A DNA stretch of 11,151 bases. Source: CAZLBC01 sp964557575. GTDB taxonomy: Bacteria; Planctomycetota; Phycisphaerae; SM23-33. The translations under genes were made by a program, and so were the position numbers. The notes beneath the pieces are model-generated. The model had not been told where the DNA came from. It saw only the letters and a program-made list of their open reading frames with translations, and ran no database searches. The stretch spans positions 1 through 11,151 of the forward strand of contig CAZLBC010000130.1 of the NCBI GenBank assembly GCA_964557575.1. Direction: 5' to 3'. Positions 1 through 6,867 of this stretch are shown here, piece by piece; position 1 is the stretch's first letter; every line of letters begins with the position of its first letter.

Positions 1-37
1 AAGACGTCGCTCTGTCCGGTCGCGGCGCGGGATTCGT

Positions 38-67
38 TTGACCCGGCGTTTGCGCCGGCGGTATAAT
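38..67 (+). promoter_or_regulatory. Sigma70-like promoter with an inverted repeat in its spacer
   Basis: A -35 box TTGACC (38-43, 5 of 6 matches to consensus) and a perfect -10 box TATAAT (62-67) are separated by 18 bases. Transcription would start near 74, leaving a leader of about 100 bases before the oxidoreductase start. The spacer contains a perfect inverted repeat, CCGGCG (43-48), loop TTTG, CGCCGG (53-58), where a repressor could bind and block RNA polymerase. The boxes and repeat are seen directly; promoter use and repressor binding are inferred. Confidence 0.6.
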
Positions 68-174
68 AACCCCGTTGGTGGGGGCGTCACGGCGCGGGCG
101 GTTGCACCGCGGCCGGACACGTCGCGGATCCGTATGCGAGCGATAATCACGTTCAAAGGAAAAGGAGAACACGA

Positions 175-1551
175 ATGCCAATGCTGAAACGACGCCGATT
201 CATGGCCGCCGCCGGTGCCGCGACGTTTGTCGCGCCCCGCTTCAACATCCTCAGGGCGGGCGGTTCGCCGAACGAGAAACCCGCTATCGCCATGGTGGGC
301 AACGGCGGCATCGCCGGGATGGCCTACAAGGGCCTCAAAAACGGCGGTCAGCACAACATCGTGGCCGTCTGCGACGTGGACGAGGGCCGCCGGAAAAAGG
401 GCGGAAAACAGGCAAAGAAGTTTTCCGACTTCCGGGTGATGTACGACAAGATGGGCAAACAGATCGACGGCGTCTGCGTCAACACCCCCGACCACACGCA
501 TTTCGCCGCCACAATCATCGCGATGCAGCTCGGTATCCACGTCTGCACTCAGAAGCCGCTGACGCACAACGTCTGGCAGGCCCGCACCCTCCTGAAGGCG
601 GCTGAAAAGTACCCGAAGGTGATCACCAACATGGGCAACCAGGGGCACGCCTGGGACGGCATCCGGGAGATGCACGAACTCTATGACACCGGCCTGCTCG
701 GCCAGGTCACGGAAGTCCACAGCGGCTTTCCCGGCCCCGGCTGGAACTCCCGCTACTTCCACAAGCCCGAGAAGATGCCCATGCCCGCACAGCAGGTCCC
801 CGGCAACCTGCACTGGAACCTGTGGATCGGACCGGCGACGAAGACCGCCTACAACAAGTCCTACCATCCCCTGAAGTGGCGGAGTTTCTGGAACTACGGG
901 ACCGGCATGCTCGGAGACTGGTTCTGTCACATCGGCGACGGCCCGGTCTGGGTCCTCGATCTCTTCGACCCGACGACGATCGAGCGGGTCCGGTGCGACG
1001 AGACCCTCCCGGGCGTCATTCCCAACAGTTGCACCGTCAAGTGGCAGTTCCCCCGGCGCGGCGACAAGGACCCCTGCACGCTGATCTGGCAGGACGGTAT
1101 GGGCAACGGCGGCCCGCCGCTGAAGAAGCCGGACGACTGGGCCTACGGGAAGCACGCCCAGAAGGGCTCGTACTGGTACGGCACGAAGAACAACGCCTAT
1201 CTCAACGAGCGGTCCGACCGGCCCCGCATCTCATCCCGGGAGGGCATGGCCGCGTGGCAGGAGGCCAAGAAGAGCGGGAAGGTGAAAAACAGGCAGCCGA
1301 AATCGTCCTGCCGGCATCCCCACGGGGAGTGGCTCAAGGCCATCGCGGGCGGGCCGAAGCCGGGGTCCCGTTTCGAGTATTCCGCCCGGCTGTCGGAGAC
1401 CTGCCTGCTCGGCGTCCTCGCCCAGCGGGCCGGCGGCAGAATCGAGTGGGACGCCGCGAACCTGAAGGTCACCAACCGGCCGGAACTGAATCGGCTGGTC
1501 AAGGAGCCCGTGCAGAGCGGATGGGAAGACTACGGCGCGGATCTCTGGTAG
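175..1551 (+). CDS. Gfo/Idh/MocA family NAD(P)-dependent oxidoreductase with Tat signal
   Basis: Members of this family oxidise or reduce hydroxyls of sugars, inositols or sugar acids with bound NAD(P). The 458-residue product begins with a twin-arginine leader (RRRFM at 6-10, then an alanine-rich stretch), so export as a folded, cofactor-loaded enzyme is likely. The Rossmann fold shows VGNGGIAG (41-48) and VAVCDVDE (63-70). The region GVCVNTPDHTHF (99-110) and the CTQKPLTHN segment (124-132) match the cofactor/active-site loop. The usual EKP is QKP here, a variant I recall as common in planctomycete paralogues. GTGMLGDWFCHIGDGPVW (242-259) is the conserved core of the C-terminal domain, with H252 the likely active-site histidine. 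An AAGGAG ribosome site (162-167) sits 7 bases before the ATG at 175; the ATG at 181 is too far from it. The gene is monocistronic and convergent with the next. The substrate cannot be read from the sequence; a role in sugar metabolism linked to the nearby lyases is inferred. Confidence 0.9.
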   Translation: MPMLKRRRFMAAAGAATFVAPRFNILRAGGSPNEKPAIAMVGNGGIAGMAYKGLKNGGQHNIVAVCDVDEGRRKKGGKQAKKFSDFRVMYDKMGKQIDGVCVNTPDHTHFAATIIAMQLGIHVCTQKPLTHNVWQARTLLKAAEKYPKVITNMGNQGHAWDGIREMHELYDTGLLGQVTEVHSGFPGPGWNSRYFHKPEKMPMPAQQVPGNLHWNLWIGPATKTAYNKSYHPLKWRSFWNYGTGMLGDWFCHIGDGPVWVLDLFDPTTIERVRCDETLPGVIPNSCTVKWQFPRRGDKDPCTLIWQDGMGNGGPPLKKPDDWAYGKHAQKGSYWYGTKNNAYLNERSDRPRISSREGMAAWQEAKKSGKVKNRQPKSSCRHPHGEWLKAIAGGPKPGSRFEYSARLSETCLLGVLAQRAGGRIEWDAANLKVTNRPELNRLVKEPVQSGWEDYGADLW

Positions 1552-1556
1552 GCGTT

Positions 1557-1570
1557 TCGCCGAGCGGCGA
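1557..1570. terminator. Small hairpin between convergent genes
   Basis: TCGCC (1557-1561), loop GAGC, GGCGA (1566-1570) forms a five-pair stem, which two G-T pairs could lengthen. It lies in the 33-base gap between two convergent stop codons, where a bidirectional terminator would be expected. Neither strand has a T-tract after it, so it may be only an attenuating structure. Confidence 0.2.
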
Positions 1571-1584
1571 GGGCTCTCAGTCGG

Positions 1585-4500
1585 TTATTTCACCGGAGGA
1601 GTCTGCGCCTTTTTCGCGATCTCGGCGGGTTTCAGGGGCCGGTGGTAGATCTTCACGTCGGCGATCCTGCCGGTGACCTGGTACGGGGGGCCGGGGGCCC
1701 CGCTGTACTGGCCGATAAAGAGCCCCTTGCCCCACGTGCCGGTCTGCCGCGGGCCGGCGGTCGTCGCGACCTGCCTGCCGTCCTGGTAGAGGCGCATGTG
1801 CCCGTCCTCGAGCGTTGCCGCGAGGTGGACCCACTTCCCGGCGACTGCCGTGCCGCCGTCGCAACTGACCCCGTCGGCGTGCCAGCGCCACCGCCCGGAG
1901 ATCGCCTGGAGAAACCACCCGACCCGCGCGTAGCGGCCCGCGCTGAGCAGGACCGGCATCTGGTCCTTCCTGTCCAGGTTGACCCAGCACTCCACGGCGA
2001 AGAAACGGGCCAGTTCGCATTCCCGCCGGTGGGCGATGGTCGCGTGCCCGCCCCGCCGGAAGTCGAGGACGGCGCCCTGCACCGCGGCTTTCCCGTGCGT
2101 CTTTCCCGTAAAGGGTACGTCGTCGTCGATAGAGAACACCGGCGTCTCGGTCTTTTTCGCGGCGGCCGACGCCGTGTTAGACGGTTCGCTCTCGGCGCCC
2201 CGCCGGTCGACGGCCCGCACCCGGTAGGCCCGGGTGACCCCCGGTTCGGCGGTCGTATCGGTGAATGACCGGGCGCCGACCGGCTCGGCGGTGATCTTCT
2301 CGAAGGGCCCGTCGCCCCGGCCGCGGTAGACGTGGTAGGTCAGCGGCTTTGATGACCCCGCCTCCCACGCCAGGGAGATGTAGTAGGAGCCGGGCGTGGC
2401 GGCCAGTTTCACCGGCGCGGCCGGCGGCGGGGTTTCGGGGACGTCGGCGGCCGCGCAGGCGGGCGCGCTGCGCTCGTCGCCGTCGGTGAGGATCACCGCG
2501 TAGTGGTGTGTGCCCGGGGGCGCCTTCAGGTCGCGGTAGTGGAACAGGGTCGTCTCCGCGATGCGCGTGTCGGCCGACGGCGTGAAGTTCTTCGTTTCGG
2601 CGCGGTGGACCTCCGCGGACAGGCCGATCGTCGCGGCGGACCGCCGCCACGAGACGCGCACCACGGCCGATTCGTCCACGGTCGCCTCCACCCCGGGCGT
2701 CCCGGCGGGGACCGGCGGCGGGATGAACATGCGGGACTTCCCGGCGATCACCGCCGCCCCGGGCATGTCGACCCGCGGCTTTGCCAACACCCGCCGCCGG
2801 CCGTCCCGGATGACGGCGCGCATCGCCCGGTAGTGGGGGTCGGCGGTCGACGCGAACGTGATTGCCGGTGTGCCGCCTTTTTTTATCGGGGGGACCGGCT
2901 GCTTGGCGAAGGCCTTCAGGGGCTTGACGGCGTGGGCGTACCCGTTGCGCAGCAGGCGGAGCCTCCGGCGGCGGGGGTCCATCGGGTGGTCCCGGCACAG
3001 CGCCGCGCCGTGTCCGGTCCCGCCCTTGGCCAGGGGCGCCCGCAGGATGCGGCTGTATGCCGGGTTCTCGAGGTTGATCCAGTCGCCGGCGAACGTCTTC
3101 TTGTGGCACCGGCTGCAGCCGGCCTTCGCCATCTCGGCGGTCAGGCGCTTGCGGATCCCGTCCCAGTCGGCGAGGCCGTAGCCGTGGGCGGTGTAGTCCC
3201 AGTTGCCGTAGTAGAGCCCGTTGCTGTCGATCCAGGCCATCACCAGGTCCCGCTCGGTGTCGGTCATGTTCCTGATCCTGCCCTTGTGGCCCGAGGCGAC
3301 GACCTCCGCGAGCGGGGCGATCGCCGAGCCGTGGCCGCGGGGGGGGAAGATCCGGCACGACCAGTGGGCGGTGCCGTTCATGCAGTCGATGCCCGCGATC
3401 AGGTGCGCGATCAACTGCGTCTCCCGCCGGTCGGCGAGGTTCTCGTAGCTGTTGTTGAAGTGCTTCGTCCAGCCGCCGGTCAGGTCCAGCCGTGCGGCGA
3501 ATCCCTTCTCGCCCCCGTGGCACGACACGCAGTGGCGGTCCCAGATCGGCTGGATCATGCTCGGGTAGTCCAGGTAGCCGGTCCCCCACGACTCGGGCCG
3601 GGGGCGTTCCGGCTCCCGCTTCAGTGCGCGGGCGCTGAGGGTCGGGGCGTTGCGGTCCGGGGCGTTGGACTTTTTCTCGTGGCACCCGATACAGGCCCGG
3701 GTCCGGCCCGGGACCGCCTGGAAAAAGGTCCGCATGCTCTGTACCAGCCGCTTGTCCTCGTCGAGGGCCTGGAAGTAGAGCGCCCGGCCCGCGGGGGCCT
3801 CGAAGTAGACCGACCCGTCCTCGTTGACCGGGACCATCCCGTGGTAGATCTTGGCCGCGAAGGCCAGGGCGGCGCTGACCAGGAAGGTCTGGTTGAACGG
3901 GTTGCGGGTCCCGGGGCTCCTGCTGACACGGGAGGTCTCCTCGATGATCCGCAGCCACGTGACCTCGCCCTTCTCGACCCCGTCGAGGCCGTCGTAGATG
4001 TTCTGCACGAAGAACCGCCCGGTCCGCTTGTCGCGATCGGCGAGGTCGGGGCGGACCGGCGGGGCCGCGCGGGGCTTGATGAGCATCGGCGCGTGCAGGC
4101 AGATGGCCGGATCGGAGAGGACGGTGATGCGGCGGCCGGCCCGGTCCATGATCCGGATCGCGTTGCGCTTCGCGCCCTTCGGCCTCCCGCTGAAGAGCAC
4201 GGTGTCGGCGTCGAGGGGCCACGGCTCGCAGGAGTCGCCCCGGTCGTAGGTCGGGTTGTCGGGGTGCTCGAAATTGAACAGCGCTGCGGGCGCGTTTTTG
4301 CCCTTGAGCGGATCGAGGTAGGCGATCGACCCGCGGGGGGTGGAGTTGTGCTTCGCGAGGGTCAGGGCGATCAGGCTCGTGCCGGGCACCGGCCGCCCGT
4401 CGAGCGTCGCCTCGGGGAAGACCATGTTGTTGGCGTACATGGCCGTCTCCTCGGACCCGTCGGGGTTGATCGTCCAGAGCGACTGGACCGTCAGGGCGTT

Positions 4501-5172
4501 TTTGTCGACGTACTCCCACCGCCCGAACAGGATCCGGCCGTCCGGCAGCATCGTCGGGTCGAACTCGTTCTCGGAGTTCACCGAGATCGGCCGCAGGTCC
4601 GTCCCGTCGGCGTTCATCACGTGCATGATCGCCACGCCCGTGTTGTTGCAGGGGACCAGCCCGCCGGCGCGGGTGGACAGGAAGACGATCCGCCCGTCGG
4701 GCAGGTAGGCCGGGGAAATATCGTGGTGGCCGCCGCCGCGCCCGCGGTAGCGCGAGACGCAGGGCGCCGGGTCGGTGACCTGCCGCAGCCCCGTCCCGTC
4801 GATGTTGATCTCGTAGATCTTCGTGCAGCCCTTCGGCTCGCCCTTGTAGCAGAACAGCAGTTTCCGCGCGTCCCGCGAGATGTCCGGGTCGGTGTAGACG
4901 CCCGTTCCCAGCGAGTTCGGGCTGCGCTCGTCGATCACCGTCCGGATCTTCCAGTCCTCGCGTGAGTCCCGGGGGTTTTCCAGGACGTAGATCCCGCCGC
5001 CGCCCGGCGGCCACTTGTAGAATATGTCGTAGATGTGGATGCCCTTGTACGAGTGTCGCTTCGTAAACAGCAGGGGGGCGTCGAGCTTCGCCAACAACTG
5101 CTTCCCGGTCGCCGCGTCGCCGGCAGGGGCGGCACCGACGGCGACTGCCAGAACCAGGGATGCGCGTATCAT
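1585..5172 (-). CDS. Secreted hydrazine synthase alpha-like multi-heme propeller protein with FN3 and LamG domains
   Basis: The product is 1195 residues. The start is the ATG at 5172, which has GGAGG 6 bases upstream; a longer reading from a TTG at 5187 would run through that ribosome site. A signal peptide covers residues 1 to about 21. Propeller (TolB/PD40-like) blades follow: YTDPDIS (93-99), DISPAYLPDGRIVFLSTR (151-168), FDPTMLPDGRILFGRWEY (204-221). Three heme c motifs follow: CIGCH (494-498), CVSCH (548-552) and CSRCH (686-690). The contexts of the first (preceded by a FFQAVPGR segment) and second (preceded by IQPIWDRH), and the later RVDMPG (800-805), resemble the hydrazine synthase alpha-subunit family, widespread in planctomycetes that do not perform anammox. 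Two fibronectin III-like domains lie at about 820-910 and 915-1005, and a LamG-like jelly roll at about 1025-1185 (VECWVNL, GKWVHLAATLEDGHMRLYQDG). An export-linked redox role is inferred; true hydrazine synthesis is unlikely without the other subunits. The substrate is unknown. It is divergent from the lyase operon and convergent with the oxidoreductase. Confidence 0.85.
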   Translation of the reverse strand: MIRASLVLAVAVGAAPAGDAATGKQLLAKLDAPLLFTKRHSYKGIHIYDIFYKWPPGGGGIYVLENPRDSREDWKIRTVIDERSPNSLGTGVYTDPDISRDARKLLFCYKGEPKGCTKIYEINIDGTGLRQVTDPAPCVSRYRGRGGGHHDISPAYLPDGRIVFLSTRAGGLVPCNNTGVAIMHVMNADGTDLRPISVNSENEFDPTMLPDGRILFGRWEYVDKNALTVQSLWTINPDGSEETAMYANNMVFPEATLDGRPVPGTSLIALTLAKHNSTPRGSIAYLDPLKGKNAPAALFNFEHPDNPTYDRGDSCEPWPLDADTVLFSGRPKGAKRNAIRIMDRAGRRITVLSDPAICLHAPMLIKPRAAPPVRPDLADRDKRTGRFFVQNIYDGLDGVEKGEVTWLRIIEETSRVSRSPGTRNPFNQTFLVSAALAFAAKIYHGMVPVNEDGSVYFEAPAGRALYFQALDEDKRLVQSMRTFFQAVPGRTRACIGCHEKKSNAPDRNAPTLSARALKREPERPRPESWGTGYLDYPSMIQPIWDRHCVSCHGGEKGFAARLDLTGGWTKHFNNSYENLADRRETQLIAHLIAGIDCMNGTAHWSCRIFPPRGHGSAIAPLAEVVASGHKGRIRNMTDTERDLVMAWIDSNGLYYGNWDYTAHGYGLADWDGIRKRLTAEMAKAGCSRCHKKTFAGDWINLENPAYSRILRAPLAKGGTGHGAALCRDHPMDPRRRRLRLLRNGYAHAVKPLKAFAKQPVPPIKKGGTPAITFASTADPHYRAMRAVIRDGRRRVLAKPRVDMPGAAVIAGKSRMFIPPPVPAGTPGVEATVDESAVVRVSWRRSAATIGLSAEVHRAETKNFTPSADTRIAETTLFHYRDLKAPPGTHHYAVILTDGDERSAPACAAADVPETPPPAAPVKLAATPGSYYISLAWEAGSSKPLTYHVYRGRGDGPFEKITAEPVGARSFTDTTAEPGVTRAYRVRAVDRRGAESEPSNTASAAAKKTETPVFSIDDDVPFTGKTHGKAAVQGAVLDFRRGGHATIAHRRECELARFFAVECWVNLDRKDQMPVLLSAGRYARVGWFLQAISGRWRWHADGVSCDGGTAVAGKWVHLAATLEDGHMRLYQDGRQVATTAGPRQTGTWGKGLFIGQYSGAPGPPYQVTGRIADVKIYHRPLKPAEIAKKAQTPPVK

Positions 5173-5277
5173 GCCGGACCTCCGCAATGGTGGCGGGTTG
5201 TCGTTCGCTTGTAACGGTATACGCCGAACCGGCCGCCGCTTTCCATCTCTTTAATGATAACCGCATATGTGATTTTT

Positions 5278-5322
5278 GATACGGGTGAAGAGAAGATTGT
5301 TACCGGTGGATACGGGGAAGAG
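5278..5322. repeat. Imperfect direct repeat upstream of the lyase promoter
   Basis: GATACGGGTGAAGAG (5278-5292) recurs as GATACGGGGAAGAG (5309-5322), differing by one inserted T. The copies are 30-31 bases apart, close to three helical turns, and lie just upstream of the -35 box at 5333. Two copies on one DNA face suggest binding sites for an activator of the lyase operon, or a shared site for both divergent genes. The repeat is seen directly; the binding role is inferred. Confidence 0.4.
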
Positions 5323-5332
5323 CATCGTTATT

Positions 5333-5361
5333 TTGATCGTGTGATGACGGCCGGTTATACT
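5333..5361 (+). promoter_or_regulatory. Sigma70-like promoter of the pectate lyase operon
   Basis: TTGATC (5333-5338, 4 of 6) and TATACT (5356-5361, 5 of 6) are spaced by 17 bases. Transcription would begin near 5368, giving a leader of roughly 77 bases before the first lyase start at 5445. The -10 box overlaps the left arm of a 10-base inverted repeat. Confidence 0.5.
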
Positions 5362-5401
5362 CATAGGATGAAACGGTTTTATTGCGCCGGCGTATAACCG
5401 G
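5351..5401. promoter_or_regulatory. Operator-like 10-base inverted repeat around the lyase transcription start
   Basis: CCGGTTATAC (5351-5360) and its exact reverse complement GTATAACCGG (5392-5401) are centred 41 bases apart, about four helical turns. The left arm covers the -10 box and the right arm lies in the early transcribed region, an arrangement that suits repression by a dimer or looping tetramer. A related sequence, CGGTATACGCCG, lies at 5215-5226 closer to the divergent gene, so one regulator could act on both. The arms are seen; the operator function is inferred. Confidence 0.4.
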
Positions 5402-5444
5402 GCCTGGAGCATTATCAAATGCCGCGCCGGTTGGAGAAGTGCCC

Positions 5445-6857
5445 ATGCGAAAACGTATGATAGCGGTGTTGATCGTTTCCCTCGCGGCGTCCCCCGCGCT
5501 TGCCGCGCCCGATCCGGGCGGGAAGGATGCCCGGGCGGCGCTGAGGAAGGCGGCGCGATTCTTCGTCGAGGAGGTCGCCGTCGAGGGCGGGTACCTGTGG
5601 CGCTACAGCGCCGACCTCGCCAGGCGCGAGGGGGAAGGGAAGGCCGGGCCGACGACCGCCTGGGTCCAGCCCCCCGGCACGCCGGCGGTGGGCGGGGCCC
5701 TGCTGCGGGCCTACGAGCTGACCGGCGAGGAGATCTGCCTGGCCGGCGCGGTCGCCGCCGCCCGGGCCCTGGTCCGCGGCCAGCTCCGTTCCGGCGGGTG
5801 GACCTACCGTATCGAGTTCGCGAAAGACCGCCGCCGGCGGTACGCCTACCGGGTCGATCCCCCGCCCGGCCGGAAGGCCCGCGACGTCACCACGCTCGAC
5901 GACAATACCACCCAGTCCGCCCTCTCGTTCCTGATGCGGATGGACCGCGCTTTGGGATTCAAGGACGAGGAGATCCACGAGGCGGCCCGGTACGCCTTGG
6001 CGGCGATCCTGAAATACCAGTTCGGTTCCGGCGGCTGGCCGCAGGGTTTCACGGATACCGTCGACCCGAAAAGCTGCCCGCGGCGGCGGGCGAGCTTCCC
6101 GGACTCCTGGCCGCGGACCTACCCCGGCCACCGCAGCTACCGGTACCGGCCCACGATCAACGACAACCTCATGGCGGACATGATCAGCACCCTCTTCGCG
6201 GCCGCGGAGATCTACCGGGACGACGCCTGCCGCGCGGCGGCCCTGCGCGGCGGCGAGTTCCTGCTGCTCGCCCAGCTCCCCGAGCCCCAGCCGGGCTGGG
6301 CCCAGCAGTACGACTACGACATGCAGCCGATGTGGGCGCGGAAGTTCGAGCCGCCCGCGATCACCGGCGGGGAGGCCCGCGGCGTCCTGGAGACGCTGAT
6401 GGACCTCTACCGCCGGACCGGCGACAAAAAGTGGATCGAGCCGATTCCCCGGGCCCTGGCATACTACCGGCGCAGCCGCCTGCCGGACGGCAGGCTCGCG
6501 CGGTTCTACGAGCTGAAGACCAACCGCCCGCTGTACTTCACCAGGGACTACAAGCTCACCGGCGACGACGCGGACGTGCCGACCCATTACGCGTTCAAGA
6601 TCGGCGACTGGACGGGATCGATCGAGAAGAAGCTGGCGAATCTGAAGCCATCCCGCCCCGGGCAATCCCGCCGCCGCGTCCCGGCCGGCCGCGCGCGGGC
6701 CCTGGTCGCGGCCCTGGACGACCGCGGCGCCTGGGTCGAGGAGGGGCGGCTGAAGTACTACCCCGAGACCGATCCGACCCGGCGGATCATCTCCTGCCGC
6801 ACTTTCGCCGACAACCTGGTCGCCCTCGCGGCGTACATCGCCGGTGCGGGAAAGTGA
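5445..6857 (+). CDS. Secreted PL10/PelA-like pectate lyase
   Basis: The 470-residue product resembles polysaccharide lyase family 10 (PelA type), alpha/alpha-toroid enzymes that cleave polygalacturonate by beta-elimination, usually with calcium. The chosen ATG has a GGAG ribosome site (5433-5436) 8 bases upstream and starts a clean signal peptide (MRKRM, hydrophobic core, cleavage near ALA-APD at 20/21); a reading from a TTG at 5382 would add 21 residues of no signal-peptide character. Family-like segments are TLDDNTTQSALSFL (150-163), GGWPQGF (196-202), INDNLMADMI (238-247), WAQQYDYDMQPMWARKFEPPAITGGEA (285-311) and LARFYELKTNRPLYF (351-365). It acts outside the cytoplasm. It is the first gene of an operon with the PL1-type lyase 10 bases downstream. 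The sequence is divergent from classical PelA, so the exact polymer could be pectate or another uronan; catalytic residues were not assigned. Confidence 0.82.
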   Translation: MRKRMIAVLIVSLAASPALAAPDPGGKDARAALRKAARFFVEEVAVEGGYLWRYSADLARREGEGKAGPTTAWVQPPGTPAVGGALLRAYELTGEEICLAGAVAAARALVRGQLRSGGWTYRIEFAKDRRRRYAYRVDPPPGRKARDVTTLDDNTTQSALSFLMRMDRALGFKDEEIHEAARYALAAILKYQFGSGGWPQGFTDTVDPKSCPRRRASFPDSWPRTYPGHRSYRYRPTINDNLMADMISTLFAAAEIYRDDACRAAALRGGEFLLLAQLPEPQPGWAQQYDYDMQPMWARKFEPPAITGGEARGVLETLMDLYRRTGDKKWIEPIPRALAYYRRSRLPDGRLARFYELKTNRPLYFTRDYKLTGDDADVPTHYAFKIGDWTGSIEKKLANLKPSRPGQSRRRVPAGRARALVAALDDRGAWVEEGRLKYYPETDPTRRIISCRTFADNLVALAAYIAGAGK

Positions 6858-6867
6858 GAGAACAACC

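Noticed and set aside
74..174. Possible riboswitch in the oxidoreductase leader
   Set aside because: The leader is GC-rich with several short pairings, but I could not match it to any known riboswitch core or a terminator/anti-terminator pair.
3035..3125. Possible CXXCH motif inside other reading frames and Cys-His pairs as extra heme sites
   Set aside because: Only the three in-frame CxxCH motifs fit; other Cys residues (for example C726) lack the spacing.
2503..4965. An 820-codon open frame on the + strand opposite the cytochrome-like gene
   Set aside because: It is antisense to a protein with clear signal peptide, heme motifs and domains. Its translation is a low-complexity run of R, G, V, A and D, as expected from the mirror frame of GC-rich codons, with no recognisable domain.
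5173..5187. TTG start five codons upstream for the cytochrome-like protein
   Set aside because: The GGAGG ribosome site lies between this TTG and the ATG at 5172, so initiation at the ATG is far more likely.
2177..5266. A 1029-codon open frame on the - strand overlapping the same gene in another frame
   Set aside because: The translation is dominated by R, P and G with no domain; it is a frame shadow of the real gene.
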